In this document: positions 59,999 to 64,000 of the stretch, piece after piece
Layout of the letters: the number at the start of each line of letters is the position of its first letter
How positions within the stretch are numbered: position 1 is the stretch's first letter
The notes under the pieces: model-generated
What the model was told of the DNA's origin: nothing
The model's input: the letters and a program-made list of their open reading frames with translations, nothing else
Database searches by the model: none
Origin: Posidonia oceanica
Lineage: Eukaryota > Streptophyta > Magnoliopsida > Alismatales > Posidoniaceae
Direction: 5' to 3'
NCBI GenBank assembly: GCA_037176725.1
Contig: JAZBRS010000020.1
Location: 50,806,001-50,870,000 of the forward strand
DNA: 64,000 bases
Program-made: the position numbers and the translations under genes

Positions 59999-61123
59999 AT
60001 AAGGCTCGTACTTATCATTCCTGACCTCTTCCAAGTCTTGTTAGGGTTTGCACCTTTCATTCCTGGCGGTCCGGTCTTGATATGGCTTGTACTTATCATT
60101 CCGGACCTCTTCCGGGTCTTGTTAGAGCTTGCACCTATCATTCCTGGCGATCCGTTCTTGATAAGGCTTATACTTATCATTCCTGACCTCTTTCGGGTCT
60201 TGTTAGGGCATGCACCTATCTTTCCTGGCGGTCCGGTCTTGATAAGTCTTGTACTTATCATTCCTGACCTCTTCCGGGTCTTGTTATGGCTTTGCACCTA
60301 TCATTCCTAGCGGTCCGGTCTTGATAAGGCTTGTACTTATCATTCCTGACCTCTTCCTGGTCTTGTTAGGGCTTGTACCTATCATTCCTAGCTGTCCGGT
60401 CTCGATAAGACTTGTTCTCATCATTCCCGACCTCTTCCAGGTCTTATTACGGCTTGCACCTATCATTCCTAGCGGTCCGGTCTTGATAAGGCTTGTACTT
60501 ATCATTCCTGAACTCTTCCAGGTCTTGTTAAGGCTTTGCACCTATCATTCCTAGCAGTCTGGTCTTGATAAGGCTTGTACTTATCATTCCTGACCTCTTC
60601 CTGGTCTTGTTAAGGCTTTGCACCTCTCATTCCTGGCGGTCTAGTCTTGATGAGGCTTGTACTTATCATTCCTGACCTCTTCCGGGTCTTGTTAGGGCTT
60701 GCACCTATCATTCCTGGCGGTCTGGTCTTGATATGGCTTGTACTTATCATTCTGGACCTCTTCTGGGTCTTGTTAGGGCTTGCACCTATCATTCCTGGCG
60801 GTCCGGTCTTGATAAGCCTTGTACTTATCTTTCCTGACCTCTTCCGGTTTTTGTTAGGGCTTGCACCTATCATTCCTGGCGGTCCGGTCTTGATAAGCCT
60901 TGTACTTATCATTCCTGACCTCTTCCGGGTCTTGTTAGGACTGGCACCTATCTTTCCTGGCGGTCCGGTCTTGATAAGGCTTGTACTTGTCATTCCTGAC
61001 CTCTTCCGGGTCTTGTTAGGGCTTTGCACCTATCATTCCTGTCGGTCCGGTCTTGATAAGGCTTGTACTTATCATTCCCAACCTTTTCTAGGTCTTGTTA
61101 GGGCTTGCACCTCTCATTCCTGG
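59999..61123 (+). repeat. 81-82 bp satellite array in element D 3' UTR, right part
   Basis: About 14 units continuing the left array after element C. It begins with the second ATAAG duplication copy (59999-60003). Units near 60650-61080 are closest to consensus, and two neighbours share the rare GATAAGCC variant (60813, 60894), a sign of recent local duplication. Confidence 0.95.
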
Positions 61124-61590
61124 TCCCTTGCCGTTTTGACTTGCGCTTGTCATTCCCGGTTTCCCCTGGTTGACACCCGTGTCCCTGTCCGGCATCCTTT
61201 TATTTGGGCTGATAACCCTAACTATCCGGTGGGGTGTCTGTCAACTCATCATTCATTGCACCAACACTCATCGGCACGGTCCCATCTCTTACCATATCTG
61301 CATCATGCATTGTTGCATATTGGTTCAACATCATCATTAACATCAGCTGCATCGGCACTGCATCAGCATTCGCATCTGCACTAACATTCGCATTTGCATC
61401 TGCATTGGCCTGCATTGCACTGCATCTGCATTCGCATCTGCATTTGCACTCTCATTCCGGCGACGAGTCATGATTTTTGGTGCATCCTCCGAATAAGTGA
61501 CTCACGTCTATAGTAATTTTCTGCTCCCATCGGTCAGATGGCGTGTCTTGTCAACCCTGAGCAGCGGCCTCGCTTCGCTTGACCTCGTTC
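61124..61590 (+). other. Element D 3' UTR after the array
   Basis: It starts with a decayed unit, then GGGCTGATAACCCTAACTATCC (61208-61227), a relic of repeat iv of A and C, then short GCATCTGCATTC-type repeats (61350-61455). From 61460 it matches the terminal UTR of A and C, including the 5' arm of the PPT stem-loop. No gene supported. Confidence 0.6.
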
Positions 61591-61603
61591 AGGGAGGGGC
61601 ATC
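61591..61603 (+). promoter_or_regulatory. Polypurine tract, element D
   Basis: AGGGAGGGGCATC, identical to A, immediately before the LTR start TGTAGACACCCC. Confidence 0.85.
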
Positions 61604-64000
61604 TGTAGACACCCCATTTTGACAGACTGAATCAATGGAATCCTTCTAGTGGCTTCAAAACATGACTTAGAAAACCCTCACCCAAAAATCAGGAAAATTA
61701 AAAACTTTAGAACCTTGAAACCTAACCCAAACCCAAGATCACACTCTTCTTTTCAAACCAAAACTCCAAAACCAGACCCAAAACCTAACCTAGAATCACA
61801 CCCATTTCCTGAACCTAAAAACCACCCAAAAATCGTAGGGAAACCCATCCTTCCCAATCTAAAAAATTCACCTAAAAACCCTTAGAATTTCAAACCAAAA
61901 CCACTCCCAAAAACCCTAGAAAAACCTAGGTAAAACTACCCATTTTCTACACCTCAAAATCCTTCCAAAAATCTTCCAAAATCCCACTTCAAATCCTAAG
62001 TCCAACACTAGAAACCCTAGGTCACACACTCACTAAATTCCACTTCATTTCCAAACCTCTAACCCCTTCATCACTCCAAATTATCTTTTTCTCTCTCCTA
62101 AATTATTCTTTTCTCTCTCCTCTCTACTCTCCCTCTTATTCTCCTTCTTTTCATCCCCTTCTCTCTCCTTTTCTTGCTTGCCAGTGGGCCCCCCTTGTGC
62201 ATCTCTCTTTCCTGTATTTTATTTGTATTTTTATTTTATTTTTATCTTATCTCTTGATTTTCTAATATTTATTTTCCTTCCTCTCCTCTCTTTCTTCTTT
62301 CTTTCTCCATTCCTTTCTTCTCTCCTTTCTCTCCTTTTTTCTTTTCCTTTCTTCCACTTAACCTTTAAAAAATCTCTAAAACACTAATTGGAAAAGGAAA
62401 ACAAAAGAGAAACAAACCAATAAATAAATAACTAAAAGTTTGGATAAACAATTAAAAGAAAAGCCCGACTAAAACCGACTAAAAGAAAACTAACTAAGAA
62501 AGCAATCTAAAAAATATAAAAAACAAGAGGAAAATGCTATTAAAAAAACAAACAAAACAAAGACATAATCAAAACAAGCAAAAGCAAGAACCCTATCAAA
62601 AATAGCAACAAATCAAAAACAAATCCTAAAAATGAAGAAACGATTAAGAAACCCTAAGATAAGTAATTAAAAAAAAAAGCAAGTAACAAACCTAAAAGAA
62701 ACAATCAAAAACTTAAAGCAATTTAAAAGACTTAATTAAAAAAGAAAAAGAGAAAAACTTAACAAGAAAAAAAACTTAATTTAAAAACAATTAAAAAACT
62801 TAATAAACATTTAAAACCAAATTAAAAAAAAACAATCTAAAGAAGAACTTAAGAAAAATCCTAAAAACTAAAATCAAAGCTAAAACCCCTCCTTCTAATT
62901 AACTAATTAAAAACAATCTTTTAAGAACCTAATTAAAAATTCTAACTTAAAAACAATTACTTTCAAGTCTTTTCTATTTTCATTCTACTTTTCTTCTTTC
63001 TTTTCTTCCTTTCCTTCTTTTTTTCCCCATCCTTCTTTCTTACTTTTCTCTTCTTTTTTCTGGTCCGGCCCACCAGCTGCCTCCTTCCCTTCTTCCCTTC
63101 TTTTCTTTTTTCTTTCTTTCTTTCTTTTTCGCAAGCAGCCCGGCCCACACCCTCTTCCTCCTCTCCTTCTTTCCTTCTTTCATTTTTTCATTTCATTTTT
63201 CCCTCCCCCTCCTTTCTTCTTCTCCACAACTCCCCAACAGCCAGCTGCCATGGCCGTTTTTCAAACTCATCTGACACCCTCTGTCAGCCTTGGCTTCCCG
63301 CACCTCACAACCATCCCTTCCTCCATCAGACCCCCCTCTGTGCCAGCCGACCTAGACCAAGACCAAGCTCCAATGGCCTTCACATGCACCAGCAAACTTG
63401 AGAGTCTTTGCCCAACAACAACCCCAGCATACACCCAGCTCCAGCTCCTGAATACACCAAGCCCTTCAGCACTCCTCTACTACCCTTTTGCCACTCAAAG
63501 AGAGCGTGAAAGCCCAGAGCAATCTCCTTCTTCCTCTGCCGAAATTCTACATTTTCCTCCTCCTCCTTCCTTCTAAAAACCAAACCTGCAAGCCCCTTCA
63601 AACCAATCCCACATTCATCCCCGAAACTCACCCAACACCCAGCATCCTTCACCACCCCTCCACGGCCAGTAAACCAACGCAGATTCACCCTCACTCACCT
63701 GAAATCCACCGCAACAACCCAACTCCACCTCCATCCAGAATTCCCGCACCACAAACCACCAAATCTTCCCAAAATCCACCCAGCAACCCATTGAAACACC
63801 ACCTTCCCAAACCATCCAAGCTTTAGCCTTCACCCTCACCACACTTCAAACCCAACACCACAAACAGTTGTCCCTTCTTCTTGTCCAAAAATCTACATAC
63901 CTGCAAACTCCTGAATCAGGCCTCCATGACCCAATTTGACCTTCCAGAAACACTCACCCAACATCCAGAAGCCCACCGGACGCTTCCAATCGGCTTGAGG
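61604..64000 (+). repeat. Element D 3' LTR, 5' part, continues past the window
   Basis: It begins TGTAGACACCCCATTTTG and follows the A LTR order: CCCTA-rich part, CT-rich tract (62080-62360), A-rich tract (62380-62960), second CT-rich tract (62960-63230), GC-rich part. It is clearly diverged from A, B and C, marking an older subfamily. Open frames near 63250-63830 correspond to the non-coding GC-rich LTR part of A and are not called. Confidence 0.85.

Noticed and set aside
63250..63830. Pro/Ser-rich frames as a host gene at the window end
   Set aside because: They lie where the D LTR aligns with the non-coding GC-rich part of the A LTR.

Overview
The window is plant nuclear DNA made entirely of nested LTR retrotransposons. 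I see no host gene, no RNA gene and nothing prokaryotic. The plant assignment rests on three things: Ty3/gypsy polyproteins of the Tat clade (reverse transcriptase, its own RNase H, then a second archaeal-type RNase H, then integrase), LTRs of 4.5-6 kb, and a primer-binding site complementary to the 3' end of plant tRNA-Arg(ACG). I cannot name the species.

Four elements of one family can be separated, called A-D here. D (+ strand) is the oldest host. Only its 3' end is in the window: a tandem satellite array of 81-82 bp units (29713-37677 and 59999-61123), a short 3' UTR, a polypurine tract, and a 3' LTR that starts at 61604 and runs off the window. C (- strand, 37678-59998, 22.3 kb) is complete between its LTR ends, sits inside D's array and is flanked by the 5-bp duplication ATAAG. 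B (- strand) is also inserted in the array. Its 5' LTR (24007-29712), a shortened leader and the first codons of gag are visible. A (+ strand, 1-23694) is inserted in codon 6 of B's gag, and the window opens inside A's 5' LTR. The order of events is therefore D, then B, then A in B, with C entering D separately. LTR pairs differ by about 2% in A and about 1% in C, so C is probably the youngest.

Element layout, best seen in A: LTR, tRNA-Arg PBS, 1.3 kb leader, gag (900 codons), an in-frame TGA, pol (protease, G-patch, long acidic linker, RT, RNase H, second RNase H, integrase), 1.5 kb spacer, a 400-codon extra ORF resembling the plant DUF7745/plant-mobile-domain group, a 3' UTR built from four unrelated tandem repeats, a stem-loop enclosing the polypurine tract, and the 3' LTR. 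Neither A nor C is intact. A has stops and frameshifts. C has lost RT, both RNases H and the integrase zinc finger in a 2.7 kb microhomology deletion, and both its LTRs lack a 1.45 kb segment carrying the best core-promoter candidate.

Most interesting points: the captured 3' ORF shows a synonymous-biased difference pattern between A and C; a stem-loop with GATAAG/CTTATC arms recurs in the 3' UTRs of A and C and in every unit of D's satellite; the Gag-Pol boundary is a conserved single in-frame TGA; and C is a young, RT-less and apparently promoter-deleted element that must have been moved in trans. All percentages and counts come from alignment by eye.
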